64,000 bases of DNA from NCBI GenBank assembly GCA_023362775.1, contig JALMGJ010000005.1:37319463-37383462 (forward strand), given 5' to 3'. The position numbers and the translations under genes are program-made. This DNA is from Charina bottae. Its lineage: Eukaryota; Chordata; Lepidosauria; Squamata; Charinaidae. Each line of letters begins with the position of its first letter. Positions within the stretch are counted from its first letter, which is position 1. The notes below the pieces were generated by a model. It did no database searches. It was given only the letters and a program-made list of their open reading frames with translations, and was not told the DNA's origin. This document shows, piece after piece, positions 1 to 11,015 of the stretch.

Positions 1-342
1 TTAAACTTTATTATCATGATGTAAGCCATCAGCTTTCCATAATGCAATCCATCATGTTCCTTACTGTTCTCATTCTGGAGATGACTTTTCCTAAAAACTG
101 ATACTTCCTAAAGGAAAGTTTAAAAAAATATAAAAAATCTTAACCAGGTAATGGTATAGGTTGTTTCTGAACATATACATATTTATGCAGCACCCTGAAG
201 CACTGTCAGCTTGCCTTTTTAAGGGTGGGTTCACACATTATTCAAAGTCATTTTGCTGCTTGGTTTAGACATAATGTCTTGTGTGAATTCAGCACTGTGG
301 TTAATAAACAATGAATTATGGTTCAAGATATTCTCTAAGAGA
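1..342. other. AT-rich sequence at the left edge, no gene seen
   Basis: No exon or recognisable element with clear ends. The stretch around 220-340 carries a motif (gtgtgaattc, ggttaataaaca, atggttcaa) that recurs in degenerate form elsewhere in the window, for example near 19260-19440, 20820-21020 and 31060-31180, so it is probably an old interspersed repeat. Confidence 0.3.
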
Positions 343-575
343 GCCAGTTGATGCAGTGGTTAAGGCACCAGGCTAGAAACTGGGAGACCACGAGTTCTAG
401 TCCTGCCTTAGGCACGAAGCCAGCTGGGTGACTTTGGGCCAGTCACTCTTTCTCAGCCCTAGGAAGAAAACAATAGCAAACCACTTCCAAAATCTAGCCG
501 AGAAAACTGCAGGGGCTAGTCCAGGCAGTTGCCAGGTGTCAAGAATGACTCAAAAGGCCCAAAAAAAGAAAACAA
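343..575 (+). mobile_element. tRNA-derived SINE with CORE-like body, variant 3' end
   Basis: The left part has a tRNA-like head (gatgcagtggttaaggcacc as A-box region, gagttctagtcctgcc as B-box region) followed by the conserved body agctgggtgactttgggcc and a tail beginning caatagcaaaccacttcc. The same head, body and tail occur in reverse at 36784-37012 and 60558-60765. The head is too degenerate to be a tRNA gene. Confidence 0.75.
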
Positions 576-1141
576 AATTCTCCGAAGAGATTGCAGTTTA
601 GGCAACAAACTGCTTAAACAAACCATGGTGTAGCATGTCATATGAACACAGACTAATTTTTTTAAAAAATCTCTGGTTATTAAGACTTCAATCAATCAAT
701 AATATTTATTTTGTCAATGACCAGCAAAATTTAAAAGGAGAAAAACAAAGTAAAACAAAGATATACAATAATATACTACCAACTAATAAAATATATCACA
801 TAATAATATAGCATTCACTCTGCTATTACTATATTAATACATTTGTTATCTAGGTAGTGTGAGCCTAAAACATTAGTAGGTTATTAAGACTCCTTTTCAC
901 ATCTACAGCTACTTATCAGCTTCTTTCTGATCTGTTATATGAATCTCATATAAGCAGTGTGTATATGCAATATCACATTTCAAATTCTTCTAGAGAGCCA
1001 TGGCAGGAAAGCTCATTTACATGCACGGCCCTGTATTTATGCTTTGATTCAGATGTTTAAAGAATCAGCGACCTTAGATTAAAAAGTAATTAATGACAAA
1101 AACTTGATGTATTGTCGAAGGCTTTCACGGCCGGAGTTCAA
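576..1141. other. AT-rich intergenic or intronic DNA, nothing recognised
   Basis: Low-complexity AT-rich sequence with degenerate copies of an aaaccatgg-type dispersed repeat near 595-660. The text from about 1108 to 1141 (tgtcgaaggctttcacggcc) already belongs to the Penelope-type repeat that follows. Confidence 0.3.
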
Positions 1142-1200
1142 TGGCTGTTGTGGGTCTTCCGGGCTGTGTGGCCGTGTTCTGGAAGTTGTGGTTCCTAACG

Positions 1201-1231
1201 TTTCGCCAGCATCTGTGGCCAGCATCTTCAG
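1201..1231 (-). ncRNA. hammerhead-like core, left arm
   Basis: Reading the minus strand from 1231 down: CTGAAGA (fits CUGANGA), a six-pair helix GCTGGC/GCTGGC with two G-U pairs around a CACAGAT loop, then GAAAC. The strands match a hammerhead core, but helices I and III were not resolved and one unpaired T sits before helix II, so activity is uncertain. Confidence 0.4.
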
Positions 1232-1516
1232 AGGGCAGGAGCACAGATAGAAGCAAAATCTCTGTGCCCAGGTAGAGTGGTTTCTGGCTACCAGTCCTGA
1301 AAAACACAGCCTGCAAAAGGTCAACGAACTCAGTCCAACCACCAGGACATGGGAATACTTCTCACAATGAACATGCTAATCACGCTCATCAGCCACTCGT
1401 TAACATTTCAACACAACAAAAAACCCCACCTAATCTCCTATAATTTAGCTCTATAAATAGAACATTGCCACTCTACCTGGGCACAGAGATTTTGCTTCTA
1501 TCTGTGCTCCTGCCCT

Positions 1517-1547
1517 CTGAAGATGCTGGCCACAGATGCTGGCGAAA
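1517..1547 (+). ncRNA. hammerhead-like core, right arm
   Basis: Exact reverse-complement partner of the core at 1201-1231: CTGAAGA at 1517-1523 and GAAA at 1544-1547. A transcript crossing both arms would fold into one long hairpin instead of two separate ribozyme folds. Confidence 0.4.
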
Positions 1548-1787
1548 CGTTAGGAACCACAACTTCCAGAACACGGCCACACAGCCCGGAAGACCCACAA
1601 CAGCCACAAAAACTTGAGTTACTCTAACAAATAAAAATTATTCTGACCATTATTCTGAACACTTAACAATATGAAAGCAGAAAATAGAATAGATACACAT
1701 ACACACACCCAAAACAGCTGTGAAAAATGCACAGTGGTCTCCAATTAAGATTTGTTCTGCAAATGGAAATGGATACCTACAACTTAC

Positions 1788-1942
1788 CAGCTCGCTCTTT
1801 GATTCTAACTCTTTGCACAATTCAGTAATAGATAATTTGGGAGAAGGGGCTTCTTGTTGACTTGATTCATCTATCATAGAGAAACAGCCTTGATCTGGAT
1901 CAAGGCTTTGAGTTCCAGTTTTGAAAGCTTCTTCCATCTTTC
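1788..1942 (-). CDS. predicted coding exon, gene not identified (NME9 exon 7 or another gene)
   Basis: A 155-nt open segment on the minus strand lies between a clear acceptor (ggaaacag, just above 1942) and a consensus donor (CTG followed by GTAAGTTG below 1788). It encodes an acidic, Ser/Gln-rich stretch of about 51 residues without a known domain, ending in ELESKSEL. It can join NME9 exon 6 in phase: the G left there completes codon GGA, and the exon ends on a whole codon. In the paralogue NME8 the linker before the NDPK domain ends similarly in QEL. Alternatively, an ATG six bases after the acceptor makes it the first coding exon of a separate minus-strand gene with a non-coding exon near 6.15 kb. 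The peptide was not recognised. Confidence 0.55.
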
Positions 1943-2229
1943 CTGTTTCCAGCAATAATAATTAGCCAGTTGATAGGAGGTTTAAAGGGTTTCTGCCCAA
2001 CAACCTGTTAACTGACACAGCCTGCAATTAACAATATTGAAACAACAACTTAACTTAAAATTGATGGCATCCCTAACTAACATAAAAGTGAATGTCAGTA
2101 CTTCTACAATATGCAAACAAATAGTTGATATATATTATTGTAATTCAGACATGCACTAATATCCAGAAGTCAGCTGTGAGACTACACCCACAGCAGTGGT
2201 CTCAGATGAAATACCAGCGTGCATAGGCA

Positions 2230-3460
2230 AAAGTGGAGTACTTCATTCATTCATTCAACTTTTATATCGCCAAATCCTATAAGACTCTTAGTGATTAGCA
2301 ATGTTGTAGCATATAAAACATCTACAGTAAATTAAACAATAAAATATCCATGATAGACAAGATAATAAACAATAAAACACCCACAGTAAAAATAAAAAAA
2401 ATGAAGCAATGAAAAGCATAGCAAAATCTTTATTCACTGATGCCTTCAAACCCAAATGGCATCTGGTCAATCAACAAATCAACTGGGAAGAACCCAGTTT
2501 TGAGCATCTTCTGTAATGAAATCAAAGCAGGACCTAGTCTGCCTACAACAGAAGCAGCTCCAAAGAACGGGTGCATTAACAACAGTAATGAGTCCAGGAG
2601 GACTAAACCACAAACCTGTTTCTTGAGGAATAGTGCTTCCCTGTCAAGAGAACAGTGGAGCTGACAGAGACTGCAAAGGCATTTAGAGATGGCCTTTGGG
2701 AAGATATGAAAGAGCCATTTGGAGCAGACAGAAGGAATGAGCTGTTAAAGAGAAGAGGTTACACAGTCCAAAGATTGAAGCAAGTGTGAGAAAGTAATTA
2801 AAAATAACCCCACCTTGATTTTGTTTAGTATAAGATGGGACAGAGAGAAATTTGGACAGGTTTTCAAGGTCCTGTTACTATATCCTTCAACAACAGAGTA
2901 GCATTCCTGGAATCCTTGCAAGTTCTGTTTCTTGACCTGGCCTATCTTGAAGGGCTGACACAGACCCTAACAGACTCCAGGCACTATGACACAACATCAA
3001 CAGCATCTCCAGCATAGCCTGAGGTAGCACTGTAACATTGGATATCATCAATATATTAATATTATGCCTTGAACTGATGGATGACCTCTCCCAGTGGCTA
3101 ATGTAAATGTTGAACACTAGGGGAGAGAGAAGCTAACCCTGAGACACAACACAAGGGATGAACTCTCCTTCCCTCCACAACTGATTAAAACCATTTTTTT
3201 TAAAGGAGTGGAGCTGCTACAAAATAGTGACTCCAATCCCCAAAACTCACAAAGGATAAGGAGGGGTGTCTTCCCCTCATCCAGGTCCCTAAGGAGATCA
3301 ATACTATATCATGCCTGGATAGTTAGGGTTCAAATTGGACATTCTTATCAACTCTAGAATTTCCTTTTTACCTCAAATCCCCACATACATCATGCCTACT
3401 ACAAAGAATAATAGAAGGGCCAGATTGGCTAATATGATTTCTTTCAGCTCTGTGGCCTCT
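2230..3460 (-). mobile_element. degenerate LINE 3' region (L2/CR1-like), minus strand
   Basis: The opening cttttatatcgcc with a run of aataaaac-rich sequence resembles the 3' untranslated region of reptile L2/CR1-type LINEs read in reverse. The phrase ggggagagagaagctaaccc near 3120 is similar to ggggagagagagtcaagccc near 8550 inside the clearer LINE. There are no open frames of note. Both ends and the family are uncertain. Confidence 0.4.
2740..2960. repeat. unclassified dispersed repeat, copy 1 of 2
   Basis: About 200 bp match 12410-12625 in the same direction. Shared blocks include gtgagaaag, gattttgtttagtataagatgg against ggttttgtttaatataagatgg, cagagagaaa and gcattcctggaatcc. It may be part of a LINE 3' region. 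Confidence 0.5.
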
Positions 3461-4429
3461 CTCTCCTCAGAACATCCTCCACTGATTCTTCAGTGATTCT
3501 TAAACTGTGGCCTAGTCTATGGAGGTCTCCCAGGTAGTCCAGCACAACCTCTGTGTTCAGTACCAGTAAACTGGTCAGCACCTCCTCAGTGCCTCAGCAC
3601 CTCCTCCCCATGTTCACAGTAAGTCAGCTAGCCAGGCCAAAGCTCACTCACTGGTTCAACCCCTGCCTCCTGACATTCACCACCACTCAGCTAGCTTACA
3701 TCATCAGAAAGTTTACAGGATCAAAAAGTGGTTCACTGAAGTAAAAAGTGATGATACAAGTAGCAACGTGAGTCTTGAAGTAATAGGTCTCAAGTGCAGT
3801 TACTGACTTGAGAGACCACATGTGCTGTGCTAAATGGAACTGTGATACATAACAACCCTGTCCCAGCCAAAAAGTATGAATAGGAAATACACTGATGATG
3901 AATATCTTAAAAATGGTTGAGATCCACTCACCTGTAGGCCCTTAATATTCAGAGACTTTTACTGAAGACTTTTACTCTTAACTAGCAAGTTTGTGCTAAA
4001 AGTTGTTGTGCTTATGTCATGGGATGCATACAATAATTTAAATGTTAAATAAATAAATTTTTTCTTGGTACAAAATTTAGTTTTAAAATGTATTTTAAAA
4101 TGGAGGGGAAAGGCTGCACAAATGCAACTATAAATATTATATTGACTGAAAAGCATCAATCCCTTTGCTCTTAGATAAAAATATGAGGAGGGGGTGTTTG
4201 TTTAACTCGTTGGTCTCATTTTCTGAATGTTCATTTAGTGATCCATGATTATTGCACAATTTGATAAACACCGCTCTACTTGAGCCAGCTGTTTCCCTGA
4301 TAATTGATTTCATTGTCCAACTACTCTTCCTGTTATGAAGGTTTTTGTAGCATCAGTCAGAATCTGCCTCTATAAATCCATTCTTTTATATCATGCACTC
4401 TGGAATAAGCAAGGGCATGTCTTGACCTC
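3461..4429. other. no gene or clear element seen
   Basis: AT-rich sequence with scattered short open frames lacking coding character. Between 3550 and 3670 a CT-rich section repeats cagcacctcctc-like phrases. Nothing further can be supported. Confidence 0.3.
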
Positions 4430-5465
4430 TTTCTGTATGCCGTCCTTTCAGGTACTTGAAGAATGCTATCACATCCCCCTTCATTGTCTCTTCTCAAGAC
4501 TAAATATTCCCAGTTCAATCTGTCTTCGTAGATTGTTCCCAGTCCCTTTATTAAGATTGTTGCCTTTCTCTGAAGCTACAGTATACCAGTTTGTCTGAAT
4601 CCTTCTTGAATGTGTCCAGAACTGGACAAATTTTTCAAGATGGGGTCTGATTAACCATGGATAAAACAAAACTACTTCTCATGATTTTGAAACTATACTT
4701 CTGCTGATGCAGCCTAAAACTGCTTTAGTCTACATTGCAGACACCTTATACTGCTGTGCATTTGATAGCTATTCTTTAAGTGAAGAATGTATTTTACTCC
4801 TGTTAAATTTCTTTTTGTAATTGTTCAGCTGTTTATCTAACTTGTCATGGTTATTTTTGAATGTATTGCTATCTTCTAGCTTTGCCACTCAACTTTGTAT
4901 CATCTGCACATTTTCCTTCATCTCTTCACCTAGGTCATAAATAAAAAATACTGAAGTGTACAAGTCCCAGTACTGAACCTTGTGGAACTGCACTCCATAA
5001 TTCATTCCAGTTTGATAAAGAACCATTAATGGCTACTCTTTTGAGTACTACAGTATTGTGAACCCACTTAAATATCCTACCATCAGGCCTACATTTCAAT
5101 AGCTTACAAATCAGAACGTCATGGGTCCTTTGTTAAATGTTTTGTTGAAATCAATATATATTATGTCTACAGCATCTTCACAATCTATGTAGGAAGCTAC
5201 CATATTAAAATCTTCCCAAGTACTGATATCAGACTGACAGGTCTGTAGTTCCCCAGATCCTTCTTTTTCCCCTTTCTAAAGATACAAAAATTACACACAC
5301 CCCCCATCAATTTGCCTGGTACTTCCTCCATTTTCCAGAGATAATTCATAACGGTTCAGCCAGATCATTAGCAAGTTTTTCAGTACTTTAGGATGCATTT
5401 CATAAGGCCTTAGAGATTTAAACACATTCAAATAAACAGATATCCTTCACCATGTTTTAAAAATA
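4430..5465 (-). mobile_element. CR1 LINE pol fragment, minus strand
   Basis: The plus strand reads as the antisense of a CR1 reverse transcriptase region, in the usual order: ttctcaagactaaatattccc, gtccagaactggac, gggtctgattaacc, tctgctgatgcagcc, ctgttaaatttc, tttgtatcatctgcac, ccttgtggaactgcac, gttgaaatcaatatatatta, and cagactgacaggtctgtag. Frames are broken throughout, so it is a dead copy; it lacks the 5' half of the element. Confidence 0.75.
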
Positions 5466-5474
5466 TCACATTTT

Positions 5475-5575
5475 ACAGAATCATTTCATCACAGAATATA
5501 AGACTCGGAAGGGAGCTTAGAGGTCATTCGGTCCAACCACATGCCCAGTGCGGGAATCCACTATTACAGCGTCAA
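5475..5575 (-). mobile_element. CR1 LINE 3' end fragment, minus strand
   Basis: The string tcatcacagaatataagact followed by cggaagggagcttagaggtc and attcggtccaaccacatgcc is the antisense of a CR1 3' untranslated region. It lies just after the larger CR1 fragment but is out of order for one continuous element, so it is probably a separate insertion. Confidence 0.65.
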
Positions 5576-5639
5576 CAACGCCTAAGCCAGCTTGAGCCAT
5601 CCAAGAAAAGGCAGGATGAAAAGGTTGCAAGGAAATAAA

Positions 5640-6270
5640 CAATAGCTACGCTATAGAACAAACAGCGACGCAGGACTTGGAATTTCCAGCCGCTTTAAAG
5701 GAATGTCCGCTGCTTTACATGAAAGGCTCGGTTTCCTGGGTGCCCCGGCCAGCAACAGAGAGCTACTGCTATCAAGTCCTCGGGAGAAGGACTCACGGTT
5801 CCCTCCTGCCAAAGCTCCCTACCACGACAAGGAGACATTTCGTTCCCTGACCCTTAGTGAGCAGAGAAGAAAGCAGACTCACCAAACCACTTTCCAGGAA
5901 CCCCTTTTAACACTGGGTTGTGGTGGTGGTGGCGGCGGTGGCGGCGGCGGCGGCGGCGACTGCCACACCCCCAGCCCCTTTCTCCAGCCTTCACTTCCCT
6001 CTTTCCAGCCTTCACTTCCGCCCAAAGCTGAAGAGCCTGTTTCCCCGGCGCGTTTTTAAAGCATCCACCCAGGCTCCCATCAACCGAGCCTCGTTTAAAT
6101 AGCACCCTCTTCTGGCATCAACGAAAGATGCAAGTGCTTGCGTGAAACTTACCGTTGTCAATCCAGCATCGCTAAGACACCGAAAAGACAGTTTTTGTAA
6201 TACAGTAATACGGTACCTAAAAACGTATGCAATGGAAGGGGCGCATCTCGGGCTGCATAACTTACTGTGT
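5640..6270. promoter_or_regulatory. GC- and CpG-rich block, candidate promoter
   Basis: This stretch is much richer in G+C and CpG than the AT-rich DNA around it. It contains a GGT/GGC triplet run (about 5920-5958), a tandem pair of cttcactt-type segments (5985-6018) and, on the minus strand, a good splice donor (ACG followed by GTAAGTTTC, near 6150). These suggest a CpG promoter with a short non-coding first exon on the minus strand, perhaps serving the coding exon at 1788-1942. No start site can be fixed. The open frames across it, one with a poly-glycine run, follow from the triplet repeat and are not called as genes. Confidence 0.4.
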
Positions 6271-6699
6271 TTATCTTAGTGATAACGTAAAACCATTTAC
6301 CAAGAAATGTAAAACCAAGAAGACATGATTCAAGGATATAGGCTGCTATGCCTTATCTCTTTCCCCTTCTGCTGTAAACACAGGGCCAGTCCGTTAGAAT
6401 CACGTTTGTAGCCTTGGCTCATCTCATATATCAGTTTATTTAGACCAGATTGGAGTTGACTGTAGGGGTGACGGTTTGATATGAATTTGTATTACAGTTT
6501 TACTTGTATCTACTTGTATTTACTTGTATTTTTATAATGGCTTTTTATTTTATTCTTGATATGGTCAAAAGACTAAATCAATAAAGTATCTATCATATAT
6601 CAAATGATATCTATTCTATTATCAATCGATCATATATCAAATGATATCTAATCTATTATGTTTCCTTTTTAGGAATGTGCGTGTAATGATTTCATACCA
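6271..6699. other. AT-rich sequence with a local duplication
   Basis: A short direct duplication, atcatatatcaaatgatatc, occurs at about 6592 and 6629. No gene features are seen. Confidence 0.35.
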
Positions 6700-7040
6700 T
6701 GAAGGATACCCATGTCTCTCTTTTTGGTTATCTTGTTTTCTTATCAGTTGCAGAGCAATTCTTTCTGTAGTTAGGATCTCCTGCTGGTAGATATATATAT
6801 CTCCTGCTGCCGCCTTGCCTGAGAGGGAAATGCCAATAGTTCCTCTTGGGGATGGCTGGTCCCATGAAGCCTCCCAGTATTCCATTTTTAACATTTTATT
6901 CTTGGATGCTATATTATGTATTACTGTAATTTTATACTTATTTTTTAATCTTGTTTTATTGTGCACCACCCAGGGTCCCCAATTGGGGAGATGGGCGGTA
7001 ATATAAATTTAATAAAATAAATAAATAAATAAATAAATAT
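6700..7040 (+). mobile_element. LINE 3' end (L2/CR1-like) with terminal hairpin
   Basis: It ends with a stem-loop at 6966-6998 (ccaccca...tgggcgg around gtcccc/gggga), then atataaatttaataaaa and an aaat tail. The same terminal hairpin is found at 51890-51923, 54817-54850 and, reversed, 59236-59269, so all belong to one LINE family. The left boundary is approximate. Confidence 0.65.
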
Positions 7041-7524
7041 GGACATGCTCAAACTATATTTGATCAACCTTCTATATAAGAGCAATGTAACCTTGTGGCT
7101 CTTATACTAGGCATTCTGGATGCAGGAGACCAGTGACTGTTATCTGCTAGCTTTGGAATTAATAAAATGATCATTTGGATCCTCTCCTTTGTTGGTAATC
7201 TTGAGGTGAGTTTCCCACAAATCCAAGTGTTTAATATAGTCTTAACTAGAGAGAATAAAAGAAATTCAGGAATCATTACCAACTTTCTAATGGAGAACAT
7301 CTTTTTTTCTGTAGTGAGATATCCTATTCCCTTATGACCTGGTTATTCACTTGACTATGGGAGTGTTGCTTAATAAAGATCCATAATAGGAAGATCCCCT
7401 TTCTATTATGTCATTATAACATACCAATAAATGAAAAATGTAGAAAAGAAAAACATATACGTAAAATATTTGCACTTTATTATTTACAGGAAGAAGTATT
7501 AAAGAAAAAATAACTCTAAAACAT
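7041..7524. other. AT-rich sequence, nothing recognised
   Basis: Short minus-strand open frames are present but lack splice sites and similarity that I can name. Confidence 0.3.
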
Positions 7525-10235
7525 CTATGAATTTATTTATTTATTTATTAATTTTGCTGCCACCCGACTCCAAGTGACTGTGGGCAACTCACAACATATC
7601 AAACAAGAAAAAAACAGTATAATAAGAAACCACATACAACAAAACCAAACTATGTTTTAAAAAAAGAAGAACAGGATGGCAAATCTTGTGGACACTCCAA
7701 AACATTCATTCCTCCAATATCCAACATCCAGGGGAGAGGGCGCTAGCCACCCTAGCCGAAAGCCTAGGAAGACAGCAAAGTGTTTGATCTTCTGGAATGC
7801 CAGCAGGGTGGGAGGAGCAGAACCTGTGACAGAGAAGGTGTGTTTCCTGGGTCCTGATAGATTGCATTATTTGTTCAAAAAACCTGGAGCATGCCAACCC
7901 TTACAGGTCAAATTGGCCAGGTAGATACCATGGAAAATAAGCAGTGGTAACCAGGCCCTATTCCATATAGGGCTTTCTAAGTCATAACCAGCACATTGAA
8001 TTGCAAACTGGCAACCAGTGCAGCTTATGGAGCAGAGGTGTCACATGGGCAAACCAATACATGCCCATCACTGCCCACGGTACTGCATTCTGGACCAGTT
8101 GAAGCTTCTGAATGGTCTTCAAGGGCAGTCCCATGTAGAGTACATTGCCATAGTTGAGCCATGAGGTGACTAGGGCATGAGTGACTATTTGGTTGGGCCT
8201 CCTGATCCAGGAAAAGGCACACCTGGCACACTAGATGAAGCTGTGCAAAGGCCTTCCTTTCCACAGCTGCCATCTGCTCATCAAACAGGAACTGTGAGTT
8301 CATGAAGACCCCCAGATTGTGCGCCATCTTTGAATGGTCAAAGATAGAATATCCCTGAAACAAGGTGGCTCCAATACCTGCAGCCACTCAGTCTTGGTAG
8401 GATTGAGATGAAGATGATTTTTCCCCATCCAGGCCCACACAGCCTCCAGGCACTGGGACAGGACTTTGACAGCCTCACTTGACCAACTTTGGGTTGAAAG
8501 ATAACCACAAACCAGTGGATGATCTTACTGAGCAGTTTTGTTGAATTGGAGGGGAGAGAGAGTCAAGCCCTGTGACACCCCAGAGAGGCTCTACCACAGG
8601 TAATCTACAAGCGTGACCAAGTCTTTCTCCATACTAAACCCTAGGCTGTATGCCAACTCAAACAGGTCTAGATAATCCACTTCATCCAGGGTTCTCTGCA
8701 GCTGTATTCCAACCACCTTCTCAACAGGGAACAGGATAGTAATTATCTAAAATTGTTGGGTTCCAAGGACAGCCTCTTGAGGAGAGGCACCACCCCCTCC
8801 CTCAAAATGGCCAATACCACAGCATGGACCCAAACACTGATTACCCCCTGGCCACATTCACAACCCAGGAGGGACCTGGATCCAATATACAGGTGCTGTG
8901 ATAACAGTGCAGAGAATCCTGTCTACTTCCTCAGGAGACACAGGGTCAAACTCATCACACAAGATTAAGCCCAGTCACCTTGGCTGAACCTGCCCAGTCG
9001 GAATCCAAGTCAGAGTGGATCTCAGCAACTTTATTCACCAGATAATCAGAATATTTCTCACAGCAGCCCTGCAGGCAATCCTGTGGCCCATCACTACCCA
9101 ATAGGGACCAGGTCACCCTAAACAGGGCTGCTGGATGGTTATTGGTGGATACAATAAGGGCAGAGAAATATTGACATTTCACTGCCCTTATCGCCACAAG
9201 GTAATCCCTAATATGGGCTTTTACCCATGTCCAGTCAGACTCACTCTGAGTCTTCTTCCAATGATGCTCCAGGCATCTCTTGGTGCTTCATCTTGCAAAG
9301 ATCCTCAGTAAACCAAGGTGTGCCCTGGGATTGGCATGCAGGGAGAGGCAGCTTAGGGGCATGGTCCAATGCCCCAGCCACCCACCCATTCCTGGCAGTG
9401 ACCAAGGCCTCAGCTGAACAATTCACCAGATCCTTTAGGGTATGTTGGTTGTCCAGGACAGGCCAACTGAACAGATCTTGTCCCTGCAGGGCAAGGTGGC
9501 ACTGGTGAGCTGGAAAGCAGTCAGAAAGTGATCTGTCTATGGCAATGGACTGATGTTAATGTCCTCTAGTACAAATCACATTGCAACTGCCCTGAGACAA
9601 AAACTAGATATAACATGCGACTCCTGGTATGTGTCAGGCCATCAACATCTTGGGAGAAGTCCATGGTTGCCATGGAGGACATGAATTCCTGCACCACCCT
9701 GGACTCTACGCCACCAGGTGGTAGATTGAAATTCCTGAGCATTAACAGCCCTGGGGACTCTATTGCCAGCCCAGCACAGCCCAGCCCAGGCAAAAATGAT
9801 GGTGGGCAGCAGGGAGGGCAGTACACCAGCAACAATCCCAACTGTTCCCTACTTTAGCCCAACTTTAACCAGAGCACCTCACATCCAGTTATCTGAGAAG
9901 CAGTGCCTCTGAGAGCCTGCAAGGACTCACAGATAACAACAGCCTCCCCTCCTCCTTGAGTCTTGGCCAATGCAAAACCAGAAACTTGTATGGATATAAT
10001 TCTGTGAGAGGTATTCCCCTTCCCCTGGGCCCACACAGGTTAGACACACCAGGATAAGGTCATGAATGACAACAGCTTAGTTACACACTGAGTGGTATTC
10101 AGCAGCAGCAGCTGGAGCCAGGGCCACTGAGGATACAGTAACCATGCATTGAGGGTAGAAACCAAAGCCAGACAGTGAACCCAATATCCAATGTAGCCTG
10201 CCCTGGAATTCCTGCTATACCTTCCTCTGTCTGTC
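7525..10235 (-). mobile_element. nearly full-length but degenerate L2/CR1-clade LINE, minus strand
   Basis: The element ends at its 3' side (low coordinates) in a tttattta tail. Broken minus-strand frames give recognisable parts in the right order. Near 9840-9570 there is an endonuclease-like stretch (YCPPCCPPSFLPG, then LRNFN for the usual LGDFN, and a THTRSRMLYLVF segment). Near 8165-7980 there is the conserved end of the reverse transcriptase (YMGLPLKTIQKLQLVQNA, then TPLLHKLHWLPV). Many stops and frameshifts make it non-functional. It lies between NME9 exon 6 and the unassigned exon. Confidence 0.75.
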
Positions 10236-10458
10236 ACTGTTGGGATGTTCCTGCCTGCCCTTTCACCTTCCCCTCATCCCTCACCTCTCCCACCTTTCAC
10301 TCCCTCCTCCCAGGCCAGGCACACATACCCAACCACACCCCACTTATCCCACACATACCCAAACCTGTCCCAACAATCTACCTCACTCCACCAGGGAATT
10401 GACCCCCCCCCAACTCCCCTTGACTACACCTGCCTCTCACCAAACATTTGTGAGAATA
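10236..10458. other. C-rich, pyrimidine-biased segment
   Basis: A run of CCT/CCAC-rich sequence directly next to the 5' side of the minus-strand LINE. It may be the 5' untranslated region of that element. Long open frames here result from the low complexity. Confidence 0.35.

Positions 10459-10500
<42 letters not shown>
10459..10500 (+). repeat. (GAT)14 microsatellite
   Basis: Fourteen uninterrupted GAT units, giving an artificial poly-aspartate or poly-isoleucine reading depending on the strand. Confidence 0.95.
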
Positions 10501-10641
10501 AATATACTGTATAGCCCCAAATGAGCATGGAACAATTATACCAATAAAATAGAATCTATGTAGCTCAGGGTTGAACTGTGGAGTCCTTGCACATCCCCTC
10601 CAGCAGCCAACACCTAGATAAGCAGGGATTAACACCAGACA

Positions 10642-10796
10642 GCGGTAACAGCGTTCCGTGCGCGTCATGCGGCCACATGACCGCGGAAGCGTCTTCGGAC
10701 AATGCTGGCTCTTCGGCTAACAAACGGAGATGAGCACCGGCCCCTAGAGTCGGACACGACTGCACAAATGTGCTGGGGGAACCTTTACCTTACCTT
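10642..10796 (+). mobile_element. 5'-truncated Sauria SINE with target-site duplication
   Basis: The 3' part of the Sauria SINE (ggtaacagcgttccgtgcgc to aacctttacc) is nearly identical to the second half of the full copy at 30698-31034. The 13-bp sequence ttaacaccagaca flanks it at 10629-10641 and 10797-10809. The tail has the ACCTT-type repeats usual for this family. Confidence 0.85.
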
Positions 10797-10930
10797 TTAA
10801 CACCAGACAAGCAATCAAGCTGAAAACATACCCTAATTAAGGAAATGCCAAGGAGGAAACCACCCCCTGCCAACACTGGCAGGGCAAGCTACTGTGTATA
10901 AACAGGGAGCAAACCCCACACTCACTAGCG

Positions 10931-10960
10931 CTGATGATGCTACCTAGTCAGGTAATGAAA
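10931..10960 (+). ncRNA. hammerhead-like core in the Penelope-like fragment
   Basis: CTGATGA at 10931-10937, helix TACCT/AGGTA closing the loop AGTC, then GAAAC from 10957. It has the same layout as the cores at 1.2, 1.5, 14.6, 19.8 and 20.4 kb, but a different helix II sequence. The non-canonical pairing next to the core leaves activity open. Confidence 0.4.
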
Positions 10961-11015
10961 CGTCTGCAAGCCAACAACCAAGCTCAGAGAGCACCAAGGA
11001 CTCCACAACCCTTAT

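Larger units (their letters stand above)
1142..1606. repeat. 139-bp perfect inverted repeat of a Penelope-type terminal sequence
   Basis: Bases 1142-1280 and 1468-1606 are exact reverse complements over 139 bp, read by eye, separated by 187 bp of unrelated AT-rich DNA. Each arm contains ctgaaga, a self-pairing gctggc/gctggc helix and gaaac, the strands of a hammerhead-like core. Inverted terminal segments are typical of Penelope-like elements (PLEs). No reverse transcriptase is left between the arms. Confidence 0.7.
10555..11015 (+). mobile_element. Penelope-like element 3' fragment, interrupted by a SINE
   Basis: The right part (10797-11015) matches the end of the clearer PLE at 19801-20530: cagggcaagc, tgtataaacagggagcaaa, a hammerhead-like core, then ctcagagagcaccaaggact. 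The left end (about 10560-10590, tagctcagggttgaactgtg) is the reverse complement of the outer part of the same terminal repeat, so this copy also has inverted ends. A truncated Sauria SINE lies inside it. Confidence 0.65.

Noticed and set aside
5703..6105. Open frames with poly-glycine or poly-arginine/histidine runs
   Set aside because: They follow from the GGC/GGT triplet run in a CpG-rich block. No family similarity was recognised; kept only as a candidate promoter.
10240..10524. Plus-strand open frame ending in a poly-aspartate run
   Set aside because: Produced by the C-rich segment and the (GAT)14 microsatellite; no splice sites or domain.
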